Part shown: one piece after another, positions 1 through 10,151 of the stretch | How positions within the stretch are numbered: the stretch's first letter is position 1 | How the letters are laid out: each line of letters starts with the position of its first letter | Program-made: the position numbers and the translations under genes | Notes under the pieces: model-generated | The model's database searches: none | The model's input: the letters and a program-made list of their open reading frames with translations, nothing else | Told to the model about the DNA's origin: nothing | Assembly (NCBI RefSeq): GCF_001638985.1 | Contig: NW_017265137.1 | Span: 709,054-773,053, forward strand | Source of the DNA: Phycomyces blakesleeanus NRRL 1555(-) | Lineage: Eukaryota; Mucoromycota; Mucoromycetes; Mucorales; Phycomycetaceae | DNA: 64,000 bases | Direction: 5' to 3'

Positions 1-1240
1 TGTACATGGAATCGCCCAAGTGTTCCTTGCGCAGGAAATCTCCCTGGTGTTCCTTGTACATGGAATCGCCCAAGTGTTCCTTGAGAAGGAAAACACCCTG
101 GTGTTCCTAGTACATGGAATCGCCCAAGTGTTCCTTGAGAAGGAAAACACCCTGGTGTTCCTAGTACATGGAATCGCCCAAGTGTTCCTTGAGAAGGAAA
201 ACACCCTGGTGTTCCTAGTACATGGAATCGCCCAAGTGTTCCTTGCGCAGGAAATCTCCCTGGTGTTCCTTGTACATGGAATCGCCCAAGTGTTCCTTGC
301 GCAGGAAAACGCCCTGGTGTTCCTTGTACATGGAATCGCCCAAGTGTTCCTTGCGCAGGAAATCTCCCTGGTGTTCCTTGTACATGGAATCGCCCAAGTG
401 TTCCTTGAGAAGGAAATCTCCCTGGTGTTCCTTGTACATGGAATCGCCCAAGTGTTCCTTGCGCAGGAAATCTCCCTGGTGTTCCTTGTACATGGAATCG
501 CCCAAGTGTTCCTTGAGAAGGAAAACACCCTGGTGTTCCTAGTACATGGAATCGCCCAAGTGTTCCTTGAGAAGGAAAACACCCTGGTGTTCCTAGTACA
601 TGGAATCGCCCAAGTGTTCCTTGCGCAGGAAATCTCCCTGGTGTTCCTTGTACATGGAATCGCCCAAGTGTTCCTTGAGAAGGAAATCTCCCTGGTGTTC
701 CTTGTACATGGAATCGCCCAAGTGTTCCTTGAGAAGGAAATCTCCCTGGTGTTCCTTGTACATGGAATCGCCCAAGTGTTCCTTGCGCAGGAAATCTCCC
801 TGGTGTTCCTTGTACATGGAATCGCCCAAGTGTTCCTTGAGAAGGAAAACACCCTGGTGTTCTTAGTACATGGAATCGCCCAAGTGTTCCTTGAGAAGGA
901 AAACACCCTGGTGTTCCTAGTACATGGAATCGCCCAAGTGTTCCTTGAGAAGGAAAACTCCCTGGTGTTCCTTGTACATGGAATCGCCCAAGTGTTCCTT
1001 GCGCAGGAAATCTCCCTGGTGTTCCTTGTACATGGAATCGCCCAAGTGTTCCTTGAGAAGGAAATCTCCCTGGTGTTCCTTGTACATGGAATCGCCCATG
1101 TGTTCCTTGTGCACGGAATCGCCTTGATGGTTCTTGTGCTGGAAATCGCCCAGGTGTTCCTTGCGCAGGAAATTGCACTGGTCTTCCTTGTACATGAAAT
1201 TGTCCAGGTGTTCTCTGTGCTGGAAATCGACCTAGTTTTT
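1..1240. repeat. 54-bp tandem repeat array, left copy
   Basis: Head-to-tail 54-bp units, each made of two related 27-bp halves. Variation is confined to a few positions (gcgcag versus gagaag; atctcc versus aacacc or aacgcc; ttgtac versus tagtac). The units become irregular from about 1090 to 1240. It is the mirror image of the array in the right arm. Because 54 and 27 are multiples of three, any frame without a stop in the unit stays open for the whole array. Confidence 0.95.
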
Positions 1241-1335
1241 CTTGTACATGAACTCGACATGAAAGACTTTTTCGTGAACCACAGTGGAATGGATTTTGGA
1301 CATATGATCAAAAAGAAAACAGGTACAAAAAACAT
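1..1335 (-). CDS. Mirror copy of the repetitive-protein candidate, partial
   Basis: By inverted-repeat symmetry, the candidate start at 16407 corresponds to 1335 on the minus strand, and the same reading frame runs off the left edge of the window. The plus strand here also carries an open frame of 441 codons (20-1345), the mirror of the minus-strand frame in the right arm. If the gene is real it exists as a divergent pair separated by about 15 kb. Confidence 0.22.
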   Translation of the reverse strand, partial: MFFVPVFFLIICPKSIPLWFTKKSFMSSSCTRKTRSISSTENTWTISCTRKTSAISCARNTWAISSTRTIKAIPCTRNTWAIPCTRNTREISFSRNTWAIPCTRNTREISCARNTWAIPCTRNTREFSFSRNTWAIPCTRNTRVFSFSRNTWAIPCTKNTRVFSFSRNTWAIPCTRNTREISCARNTWAIPCTRNTREISFSRNTWAIPCTRNTREISFSRNTWAIPCTRNTREISCARNTWAIPCTRNTRVFSFSRNTWAIPCTRNTRVFSFSRNTWAIPCTRNTREISCARNTWAIPCTRNTREISFSRNTWAIPCTRNTREISCARNTWAIPCTRNTRAFSCARNTWAIPCTRNTREISCARNTWAIPCTRNTRVFSFSRNTWAIPCTRNTRVFSFSRNTWAIPCTRNTRVFSFSRNTWAIPCTRNTREISCARNTWAIPCT

Positions 1336-1345
1336 TGTGCTGTAG

Positions 1346-2084
1346 TTAGTAGTTGACCGTGTCAAAGTTTGATTGTGTGTATAAAATGTTTTACCTGCTA
1401 TTAGACTGGACATCATAGTGTGCAACTTAACTAGAAGTCATGTGTGTGATGCATTTTCATTATTAATATTAATATATGTCTTATATGAATGGAAATATAT
1501 AGACATTGAAATGCATTTTTCCTACCTGTGGGAAACCAAAGACCATGAAAAGAAAAAGGGAAGGAAGAAAAGGGTAGACAGGCAATAGGGATTTGTATCA
1601 ATTGTTATAAGAGAAAAAATGGGGATGGCGCAGTAAATAAGGCGTAAAATACCTATTTAGGATAAATCAAAACAAATTCATGTGAAAATAAAGAGCCCTA
1701 TGTTTTTAGTGAAAGTTCTATACTTTTTGTCACATATTTTTTTAAGAACGTCTTGGTATTGCCTGATAGATACATTGAATAGTACTGGCACTGAGAACAT
1801 TTGGATATTGTTTGGCTTTAAATAACCTTTGTATGTCTTTGTAGAAATATTTTTTACACACTTTTTATCTCATCTAATACTCATCCTGTTTTTTTTTAAA
1901 AATCCGCCAAACAAATAAAGAAAGGTAATTAAGTCTTCTGATCACAACCTGTTTAGTTTCATTTCACAAAGTATCTTGAAATACAAGTAACTAAAGAATC
2001 ACCCTTTCTGAGAGAATAATATCATATTCATTATTAAATGAGTTGATATTTTAATGCTTCTCGAAAATCTTTTCTTATATATTT
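1346..2084. other. Non-coding AT-rich part of the inverted-repeat arm
   Basis: No convincing coding sequence. It would be the upstream region of the repetitive-protein candidate. Mirrored at about 15658-16396. Confidence 0.6.
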
Positions 2085-2089
2085 AAATT

Positions 2090-2618
2090 TGTTGTAAATG
2101 AGTATTGACTACTGCTGTAATTGAGAATAAGTCTGAAGGAAATAATATAAGTCCTCAGCTATTCCAGTCAAAAATGTCTACCAACTACTTTATTATTTAA
2201 CACGGGTTTATTATGCACAATAGTGATTATATTTTATATAATGATATCATCATAATATGTGATACATCAATGAATTATTACAAGTATACTTATGACTCAC
2301 AAACACATTTACTTTTGATGTTAACACTTCATTGGGACTACACACCTTTATATAATTAATCATACATTAATTATCCCAAGATCACGTTCCTCTGAATAAG
2401 GCTCAGATAGGATCGATTACCTGACCCCAGTCATATAATTTTCCCAGTCCAAAACAATATAAATAGCAGTGGTAGTTCAGTGTAGAAACCTCGTCAAATT
2501 TTGATACCAAATCTTTTCTCAATAAGCAAACCCTACACAAGTTCTCACGAATCTTTGTTCCTCACTTTCAAATCTTGCATTCTTTTTAACAACTTCAAAA
2601 ACTTCAACTACCACAACA
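2090..2618 (+). repeat. Solo LTR (older gypsy family B), left arm
   Basis: A 529-bp sequence starting TGTTGTAAATG and ending CCACAACA, flanked by the 5-bp duplication AAATT (2085-2089 and 2619-2623). Its start resembles the LTR of the young element (GAGTATTGA...CTGCTG, then TATTCCAGTCAAA), but the body is diverged. Both ends and target duplication are intact with no internal region, which is the signature of LTR-LTR recombination. Confidence 0.9.
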
Positions 2619-2623
2619 AAATT

Positions 2624-3340
2624 ATACAATTTTAAATATATATGCAATATCTCTTGTCAGCTATAAATACAGAGTTTTCTCTTACTTTTAATTAATTAAA
2701 GTATTATTATTATAGTGCACATTAACGTGTCTTAGCTAATACGGGTTATTCACTTTAAAGCTATGTTCAAAGGCAAAATTTTAATTTTATAATTGTGATA
2801 GTAAAAGTACAATAAGCTAACTATTGAATCTTTATTTTTGATACTCTAGTATGTATATATTGCTGCAAAATTGTCAAATCATTTATTTAAAGAATTATGA
2901 TAAATATTCTATAGTAACTTTACATATCTAATAGTATGTATAAATATTCCTTCTTTTTTCTCTTTCTTTCTATGATAATAGCATTACTTTTTGATACAGA
3001 GCCTAGTTGAAATTTTTTATTTTCTTTATGCAACCCTTCTGTTTTTTCATTATTTTTAATATACAGTATCTATAATTATTTTATCAAAAAAATATAGCGA
3101 TTCTTATATCTAATCAAGCTAACTATATATCTTAGAATATATCAAATTCTGATATAGTCGATATAATGGAATCAGAACAATAATGCGTATTTTAAGCTCA
3201 AAGCACAGAATACAACAGATAAGAATACCTCTGTGTCTCTCTTTATATATATATCTTTATTATTTGACACAGTTAGCTTTGGAAAAGGTTTGTTTTTGGC
3301 CAAACTCATTTGATATATTTATATCTGGTCGACACAATTA
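2624..3340. other. AT-rich non-coding part of the arm
   Basis: No gene seen. Very AT-rich with many stops in all frames. Mirrored at 14402-15118. Confidence 0.6.
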
Positions 3341-4446
3341 ACTGTTTAACAAGCTTTCAAGCTTTTACTATCTTAAGTTTTTTCTAATCTTTACTTTCTT
3401 CATCACTTATTTATATCAAGGTTATTTCCACAAGCTTTATCATCTCATTCTAAAAGTAACAAGCGTTCATATTAATTTACATGCACTATTATTATTCAAA
3501 CTATTAAATTATCTCAATAACCATGCTATCTAATTATTTTATAAAAACTATACAATCCCAAACAAATCAATTCAGTAATAATTATCTTTTGCAAATATTA
3601 ATATTTGTCTATATATTTTTTTCTGTTCCTTGATCTGAAGAGCACTGCTATTTGCTGCAAAGGCTACAAGTGTTGGTCTGACCAATCTTTTCTCCTTTTC
3701 ATATATTTTCTTTTACAAATGCTTATATCACACAAACCAACGTAGCATATGTCATATTCTTCTATTGTATTTTATTCTCTGTTTTGTTTTTGTGCATTTC
3801 TCTTGATAAATTAACAAGATGTATCATATTATATCAATATAAAAAGCAACAACAAAAACCAAATCACTAAAATCAACACGTTTTCTGATTAGTTGTCTTT
3901 AATTTTAATATTCTTTTTTTTCTGAAATGCATTTATTCAATTAAACAAGTTAAAGTTAAATGAGAACAAAATATAATGTTAAAACATGTATATTAAGGGA
4001 GAAAATAAGAGAAAGAAAATATTAAACAATTGAAACTCTGATTTCAATCTTTCATCTATGATGGAAAATAAATGAAAAGAATGAAAAGTAAAATGTAAAA
4101 TAGAGCAATGAAGAAAATATATATTATCCCAAAATTCTACTTGAATTCAATATTTTAAGTACCCTTGTGAAATAAAGACAGAACTGAATATATTTTAACT
4201 ACTACCTTTTCAATTCTTACAGTACGTGCTGCTTTTATATAAATATTATGTGTGTGAATAAATTATAATATTATTAATTTTGTTACTGTAAATATATAGC
4301 ATATCTCAGGTATATCCAATATCACTGCTCTATTTATATGTTACTATTAATATATTCTACATATCTGCAAGAGCAAAAGGGAGATTATCAGAAATTATTC
4401 TCCAGTAAGACTTTTGAACAGTAGAAAGAACTCTATTCAAGATATG
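3341..4446. other. AT-rich spacer, start of the central region
   Basis: Single-copy within the window, rich in poly-T and poly-A stretches. No coding sequence or RNA gene recognised. It ends at the target duplication of the chromovirus. Confidence 0.6.
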
Positions 4447-4451
4447 ATGGT

Positions 4452-5082
4452 TGTTGTGAATGAGTATTGATTACTGCTGAATCTGAGAGTAAGACTGAAG
4501 GATAAAATAATATCCTTAGCTATTCCAGTCAAACGGATCTCCCTTTATGATATTATCTAATACACAGATCATCATACACATAATTGATTATTTATTATTA
4601 TCACCATGACATGGGATATACAAATACATATACATTATATATATGGCATCATTATATTTCATCTACATATTTCTTTTATTATACAAATACTTAATTGAGA
4701 GACTACAACTACAACTATCTAATATTATGAAACATTACCCGAGTATCTGGGTCGGAATACTAAAATATTACCAATAGCATAAATGCTCTTCTTTACCAAA
4801 ACTCTTGGACTGATCTGACTGGAGAAGTATCATATCAATTGGTCTTTCCGGATCTTTCCAGAAGAACAATACTCCTGGAAGATGACTCATCGTGATAAAG
4901 ATTACTTAAGCACACATTGAATTACAAATTAGAAAAACATATAAATATCAGTAGATAGTTCCGTGTAGAAAGACAATCGAATTTTATCATTCTTTACTTT
5001 TCTTTTGAAATAAACAACCTACACAAGTTCTCACGAATTCTTTCGTCTATATTATATTTTGCTTTATTTTCTCCCCACAACA
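4452..5082 (+). repeat. 5' LTR of the chromovirus
   Basis: 631 bp with perfect 7-bp inverted ends (TGTTGTG/CACAACA). A TATA-like TATAAATA sits at 4940-4947, giving a plausible pol II promoter. The LTR ends only 19 bp before the first start codon. Confidence 0.96.
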
Positions 5083-5101
5083 TTTTTTTTCGTGAACTAC
5101 A
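5083..5101 (+). other. Candidate primer-binding site, possibly self-priming
   Basis: Only 19 bases separate the LTR end from the gag ATG, and they do not look like the complement of a tRNA 3' end (no TGG start). TTCGTGAACT (5089-5098) is complementary, apart from a 2-nt bulge, to AGTTCTCACGAA inside the LTR (5026-5037). Self-priming by the 5' end of the transcript is known in the Tf1/sushi chromoviruses of fungi and fish. Its use here is inferred. Confidence 0.45.
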
Positions 5102-8100
5102 ATGAACTCTCCTGCTGACTTGTTTCCCGCTGGTTTGACCCCTGTTCCTGAGGAGGCTACCTTGTCCCCCATGTCTGCGGATGAATTATTCTCTGACTTG
5201 AGTGAGCCCGTCCTCTTTCCGGATGCTGCCCCTGGTTTTGGTTCCGTTTCTGGTTCTGGTTCCCCTCCCGTTGGTAGAGAAGTAGCAACTGCTTCCTCCT
5301 GTGTGGCCGTTCTCAAGGCTGAATTGGGCAACCATATCGAGGCCTTCAGCGCTGCTCATGTAGCAAACAATGAGCAAGCAGCTGATGATGCACTCCGCAG
5401 GATCGAGCGCACAAGATTGGCAATCACTAGCCTTGAAAAGTGCAGCGAGATGCTTGCCTCTCCTGGTACAAACACAGAGAGAGCTGGCCGTGAAGGAGGG
5501 TTGACTCTCAACAGAAGAGATCTTCCCAAATTCCAATTGGCCTCCAGTATTATTAAGCCCTTCCCAAATGAAGAGGTTTTTGAATCAGTTGGACATTTCC
5601 TACGTACCTTCAAGAATGTGATCGAGTCTTCTTCCTTGGACATCGAGAGAGTTTGGAAGAAATTCCTCCCACTTTGCCTGCCTCACACTGATGACGGATG
5701 GGTAGAGATGGATCTTAAGAAGTGTATTGATTGGAAGGCGGCGAAATCATGCTTCAACAAAAGACATGGTTCCAGCTTGGTGTCTCGGCGATTCACAGAC
5801 CAGGTCTTTACAATGATGATGAAGAACACTGAGTCCATCGGTGATTACTCGAAGAAGTTCCTCCGTGCGGTTTACAATGCTGGTTTACCCAAAGACGATG
5901 CTCGCATCGCTGATCGCTTCCTTGCCTCGCTGACCTTATCAGTGCAAACACTGGTAAGAGTTACCATGGCCCGCTCTGGTCCCAATGGGGAGTCCAAGCG
6001 TGATTGGACTGTAGAGCAGATCACGCAGATCGGCAGAGACATCCTTGGGGATGACAACAGGCTCTATGCTGAGGCGACCCGATTGATTCCTGGTTCCCGT
6101 GGGCAACCTGAGAAGAATAACGAGGAACATCCCAGAAAGAAGCTTCACCACTCCAACAAGATAACCAAGCATGAGAAGACATTTTTCTGCTCGCACCATG
6201 GAAAAAACCCGACCCATGAGTCCAGCAAGTGTTTTACCTTGATCAACCGCAAGAACAAAGCCAGTAGTTCCAACAGTCGCAATCCTTGCAGACGTTGTGG
6301 TGAAAACTACTACCATGGTCATGTCTGCAAAAGCAAGAACAATGAGCCAATTCTCATGGTATCCCAGTCTCCCGCAAAGGATAAGTCTGAGCAGACGCTC
6401 AAGACGATCCAGGACAGGATAGATGAAGACATGGAGGAAATATCATTTGAATGTAAGTACCTACTTGACAGAATTGAGAGAAGAATTAAAGCTAATGATG
6501 CGTTTAATCTTGTAACTCCAATCATAATAGAGAACCAGAAGTTAATCGGGATGATCGATACAGGCAGTTCCCGCACGTTTATAAATTTGAAATGTTTAAA
6601 TAACAATTTACAAATAACAAAAATAAATTCTTCAATTGGTTCCTTTAATTTTCTGTCTAAGAATAGTAGTACAAAGAGATTAGGAAAAACTGATCCTTTA
6701 AATTTTAAATATATAAATGGCATCACCTTTAAGCATGCACCAGAGGTGTTAGAGTTTAATACGGGTTTTAATTTTGATATCCTCCTTGGAAGAGATATTT
6801 TGGCAAAGATGAATATTGGATTAATTAATGTTGCATATGATATTGAAGGAGAATATGTCCATTCAGATAATGCAAAAGACTATGCCGCCATTTATGAAAA
6901 TCTAAATATTGATAAAGAGAAAAAGTTTGAACCTGATAATTCGCCAGCTGGCACAGCACAGCAACGAGCAGAATTTATGAGCTCTATTAAAGCATCACTG
7001 GAGGAAAATAAGAATATTCCCGTTGAGTCATATTGTCCTTTATCAGAATCTATTATTCGTTTACCTACTAAGGAAGGTGCGACGGCTTACAGACGGCAGT
7101 ATCCTATACCGCACGCTCTAAGACCAACACTTGACAAGCAAGTAAAAGAATGGCTTGAGACAGGAACTATTGTCAAGTCCAAGACCAACACTTCCTTCAA
7201 CAGTCCAATGTTGCTTGTTCCAAAGAGAAACAAAGCTGGTGAGATTGTCAGTCATAGAGTGTGTTTAGATGTGCGATTGTTAAATCAGATCCTACCTCCC
7301 ACATTCAATTATCCAATTCCAAAAATTCAAACAATATTTCAAAACTTAAGTGGAAAGAAATTCTTTACCACACTCGACTTATCCAATGCGTATCATCGTT
7401 TCAAAGTTGCACCTGAGGATGTACACAAACTGACATTCACTCACTTAGATGGGCAACAGTATAGCTTTATTAAAGGCTGTTTTGGCTTGAAGATGCTTAC
7501 TTCACAATTTCAACATGTCATGGCTACTTTATTTGATAAGATTGACTGTGTACAGAATTTTGTTGATGATTGTATTGTTGCCAGTGAAACATTTGAACAG
7601 CATGTCAAAGACGTAAAATTAGTTATTGAAAAATTGTCATCCGCGAAGTTGATTCTGAACTCGGAAAAGTGTGTCTGGTTTCAACATTCAGTGAGATTGC
7701 TTGGTTTTGTCGTCAATGAGACAGGCACCAAGGTTGATAAGCGAAAGTTGACAAATGTTGACAAATGGCCTATTCCTACAACTGCGAAACAGATTCAGCA
7801 ATTCATGGGTTTGATCAATTACTTCAGAGATTATATTCCTATGATTTCGAAGGTAGCTGAGCCTATTTCACGTTTGAGTCATGCCAAGAATGTGTCTGGT
7901 CAATGGACAGATGAGCAGACGAAAAGCTTTAAAGCACTAAAAGACATATTGCACCAAGATTTAATTCTTCATTACGCAGATATGTCACGTGAAATGTATG
8001 TGGCCACAGATGCATCCCTTTATGGAGCAGCTTGCTTATTGTTTCAGCGAGATGAACAAGGGCGTGATAAATATATCAGCTTTGTATCAACTTCCTTAAG

Positions 8101-8254
8101 CCCATCGCAGCGACGATGGAGCACAACTAAAAGAGAATTATATGCAGTCGTTTTGGCGCTTGAAAAATTCCGTCCATTTCTGTGGGGCCGACAGTTCACA
8201 ATTTTTACTGATCATCGAGCACTCATTTATCTCCACACTCAAAAAAATCGCTAA
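5102..8254 (+). CDS. Chromovirus Gag-protease-reverse transcriptase-RNase H
   Basis: 1,050 residues. A Gag domain covers about 120-330, followed by a zinc-knuckle-like CRRCGENYYHGHVC (about 395). An aspartic protease follows, with the DTGSS active site at about 485 and the ILLGRD flap-end motif at about 560. Reverse transcriptase shows LDLSNAYHRF (about 758) and the catalytic FVDD (about 819). RNase H shows ATDASLYGA (about 969) and TDHRALIYL (about 1036). The frame closes right after this motif in a run of seven A's, and homology continues in the +1 frame (next entry). The start ATG is the first after the LTR. It acts in a cytoplasmic particle to copy the element's RNA. Confidence 0.95.
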   Translation: MNSPADLFPAGLTPVPEEATLSPMSADELFSDLSEPVLFPDAAPGFGSVSGSGSPPVGREVATASSCVAVLKAELGNHIEAFSAAHVANNEQAADDALRRIERTRLAITSLEKCSEMLASPGTNTERAGREGGLTLNRRDLPKFQLASSIIKPFPNEEVFESVGHFLRTFKNVIESSSLDIERVWKKFLPLCLPHTDDGWVEMDLKKCIDWKAAKSCFNKRHGSSLVSRRFTDQVFTMMMKNTESIGDYSKKFLRAVYNAGLPKDDARIADRFLASLTLSVQTLVRVTMARSGPNGESKRDWTVEQITQIGRDILGDDNRLYAEATRLIPGSRGQPEKNNEEHPRKKLHHSNKITKHEKTFFCSHHGKNPTHESSKCFTLINRKNKASSSNSRNPCRRCGENYYHGHVCKSKNNEPILMVSQSPAKDKSEQTLKTIQDRIDEDMEEISFECKYLLDRIERRIKANDAFNLVTPIIIENQKLIGMIDTGSSRTFINLKCLNNNLQITKINSSIGSFNFLSKNSSTKRLGKTDPLNFKYINGITFKHAPEVLEFNTGFNFDILLGRDILAKMNIGLINVAYDIEGEYVHSDNAKDYAAIYENLNIDKEKKFEPDNSPAGTAQQRAEFMSSIKASLEENKNIPVESYCPLSESIIRLPTKEGATAYRRQYPIPHALRPTLDKQVKEWLETGTIVKSKTNTSFNSPMLLVPKRNKAGEIVSHRVCLDVRLLNQILPPTFNYPIPKIQTIFQNLSGKKFFTTLDLSNAYHRFKVAPEDVHKLTFTHLDGQQYSFIKGCFGLKMLTSQFQHVMATLFDKIDCVQNFVDDCIVASETFEQHVKDVKLVIEKLSSAKLILNSEKCVWFQHSVRLLGFVVNETGTKVDKRKLTNVDKWPIPTTAKQIQQFMGLINYFRDYIPMISKVAEPISRLSHAKNVSGQWTDEQTKSFKALKDILHQDLILHYADMSREMYVATDASLYGAACLLFQRDEQGRDKYISFVSTSLSPSQRRWSTTKRELYAVVLALEKFRPFLWGRQFTIFTDHRALIYLHTQKNR

Positions 8255-9968
8255 TCCAATGATGATTGGCTGGATTGAGACACTCCTTGACTTTGATTTT
8301 AAAGTGGTCCATATTCCTGGTTTGTTGAATAAACTACCTGATTTGCTAAGCCGCTTGTATCCTCCAGAGGATAGTGACAAGCTGGTGGAGGATGATGGAT
8401 TGAGAAAAATCAGAACAAATGACTTTCAAGCTAAAAACAGAGTTATTGTTCAAAAGAAAAAATATAGTAAAGACAGAGTGCTAAATGTACTTGCAACGCA
8501 ACTCGTCGAAAATGCTTCAGAGTCGTCCGACTATATGTCACCTCCTGAAGAAAAGCGTAATGGCTTACTAAAAGAAGCACATTCGTTTGGTCACTTTGGA
8601 AGTCAAGCTATAGTGAATGATCTTCATTCACAAGGCTTACACTGGACTAATATATATGAAGAGGCTAAAGAGATTATTCGTTCTTGCCCTGAATGTCAGA
8701 AACACAATATTAGCAAGAAAGGCTATCACCCATTGACTAATGTTGTAGCATTCCGACCATTTGATCATATTGCAATTGACTTATGCGGTGAATTCCCTGT
8801 ATCAGAGGATGGACACACGTACATGTTAGTTCTGGTTGATGTATGCTCCAAGTACATTATCTTGAGACCACTGCCAAACAAGAACTCAACAACAATAGCT
8901 AAAGCATTGATAAAGATTTTTGGAGATTATGGTTTTCCCAAAGTAATGCAAAGTGACAATGGTCTGGAATTTAGAAACTCTTTAATGTCAAGCCTATCTA
9001 AAGAGCTTGGGATTGATCGAAGATATTCGACAGCATATCACCCACAAGGAAATGGTATTGCCGAAGCCAGTGTAAAAATTGCAGAGAATACTGTACGTAA
9101 AATGATGAGAGCGAACAGCAATGACTGGTGTCACTATCTACCGATTGTTCAGCTGTGTATCAATAGACATATTCCTCAAAAAACACTAAGTGCGCCGTTT
9201 TCATTAATGTATGCTCGCAGAGTCAATGTGCCTGATGAGTATGGTGACAAAGATAAATACTCTCTTCCAAAAGCCACAGTTACAATTGATGAGCTAGAGA
9301 AGCAGATTGATCATATGGAAAATATTATATTCCCTGCCATTAACGAACGTGTGTTAAGGATTAATGAGGAATTAAAAAAGAAATATGATCACAAAAATAT
9401 CCTAATCGACATCCCCAAAGGAACACACGTTATGGTCAGATTACCACATCGATCAAATAAATTGGCACCTATTTATGAAGGTCCATATACAGTGGTTCGA
9501 AAGAATAAAGGAGGATCGTATGAGTTAAAGGATGAGCAAGGTGAATTGTTACACCGAAATTATACACCCTCAGAACTCAAGATGGTCACCATCGATGAAT
9601 CAACAATTGAGAATGAGCTCTACGAAGTTGAAGACATTCGAGATCATCGTGGTACTGCTGGTCAACGAGAATATTTGGTCAAATGGGCTGGCTATGGCGA
9701 ACGCGCTAATACATGGCAAAAGGCTGAAGACTTTACCGATTCCACAATTGTACAAAAATATTGGAAGAAAGTTAGAGAGTTGGAACGTTTAGAGAATGAG
9801 AGAGCTGAAGACTTGATTAACAAAAGTGCATCCTCAAAAAAGAAAATAGTTCACACTTCAAGACTAAATGGTAAAAGTAACAATAACGATGAGCACAAGA
9901 AAAGAACACTTCCTACCACTTTGAGTAGAGAAGAAAGATTACACAAAAGAAGAGCAACAAAAAATTAA
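8142..9968 (+). CDS. Chromovirus RNase H tail, integrase and chromodomain
   Basis: 608 codons are open from the ATG at 8142, but element-like sequence begins only about 8250 (KKIANPMMIGWIETLLDFDF, the RNase H connection region). The earlier part is an out-of-frame overlap. The integrase zinc finger is H-X3-H (about 147) and CPEC (about 182). The DDE core has Asp about 212, Asp about 270 (QSDNG) and Glu about 306 (GIAEAS), giving the DX35E spacing. A GPY/F-like module (YEGPYTVV) follows, then a chromodomain at about 488-543 (EYLVKWAGYG...W), which in this group targets insertion to particular chromatin. It is in the +1 frame relative to the upstream ORF, so expression needs a frameshift or the break is a mutation or base-call error. 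Confidence 0.93.
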   Translation: MQSFWRLKNSVHFCGADSSQFLLIIEHSFISTLKKIANPMMIGWIETLLDFDFKVVHIPGLLNKLPDLLSRLYPPEDSDKLVEDDGLRKIRTNDFQAKNRVIVQKKKYSKDRVLNVLATQLVENASESSDYMSPPEEKRNGLLKEAHSFGHFGSQAIVNDLHSQGLHWTNIYEEAKEIIRSCPECQKHNISKKGYHPLTNVVAFRPFDHIAIDLCGEFPVSEDGHTYMLVLVDVCSKYIILRPLPNKNSTTIAKALIKIFGDYGFPKVMQSDNGLEFRNSLMSSLSKELGIDRRYSTAYHPQGNGIAEASVKIAENTVRKMMRANSNDWCHYLPIVQLCINRHIPQKTLSAPFSLMYARRVNVPDEYGDKDKYSLPKATVTIDELEKQIDHMENIIFPAINERVLRINEELKKKYDHKNILIDIPKGTHVMVRLPHRSNKLAPIYEGPYTVVRKNKGGSYELKDEQGELLHRNYTPSELKMVTIDESTIENELYEVEDIRDHRGTAGQREYLVKWAGYGERANTWQKAEDFTDSTIVQKYWKKVRELERLENERAEDLINKSASSKKKIVHTSRLNGKSNNNDEHKKRTLPTTLSREERLHKRRATKN

Positions 9969-10139
9969 AATAACAAAAAATGAACACGTAATCCACAAAG
10001 CTGAGTTTACAGTGTAGATCTCCATAAAGTACAAAAATTATGTGCATGATTGACTATAATAAAATAAGCAATTGGCCAGACAATGAAATAGTAAATGAAA
10101 TGTTTTATTGCCGAATCAACAAAAGGTATTGTTGAATCT

Positions 10140-10151
10140 GGTGGAGGATAA
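10140..10151 (+). other. Polypurine tract
   Basis: GGTGGAGGATAA lies immediately before the TG of the 3' LTR, the position and composition expected for the plus-strand primer of an LTR retrotransposon. Confidence 0.75.

Larger units (their letters stand above)
1..3340. repeat. Left arm of a large inverted repeat (continues beyond the window)
   Basis: This arm is the reverse complement of 14402-17741: position x pairs with 17742-x. The inner boundary is sharp, since 3340 pairs with 14402 and the next base differs. Array, solo LTR and unique AT-rich sequence all match at every place compared, including rare repeat variants such as a single tcttag unit near 860 that reappears near 16877. The arm is cut by the window start, so its full length is unknown. 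Near-identity implies a recent inverted duplication, ongoing gene conversion, or an assembly artefact. Confidence 0.95.

Noticed and set aside
215..1195. Many short frames in the tandem arrays (repeats of MESPKCSLRRK or MGDSMYKEHQGD type), in both arms
   Set aside because: They are the frames broken by TAG in the tactagg unit variants; they restart in every block and are shadows of the repeat, not genes.
9532..9792. Alternative frame inside the integrase ORF
   Set aside because: It overlaps the chromodomain, which reads correctly in the main frame.
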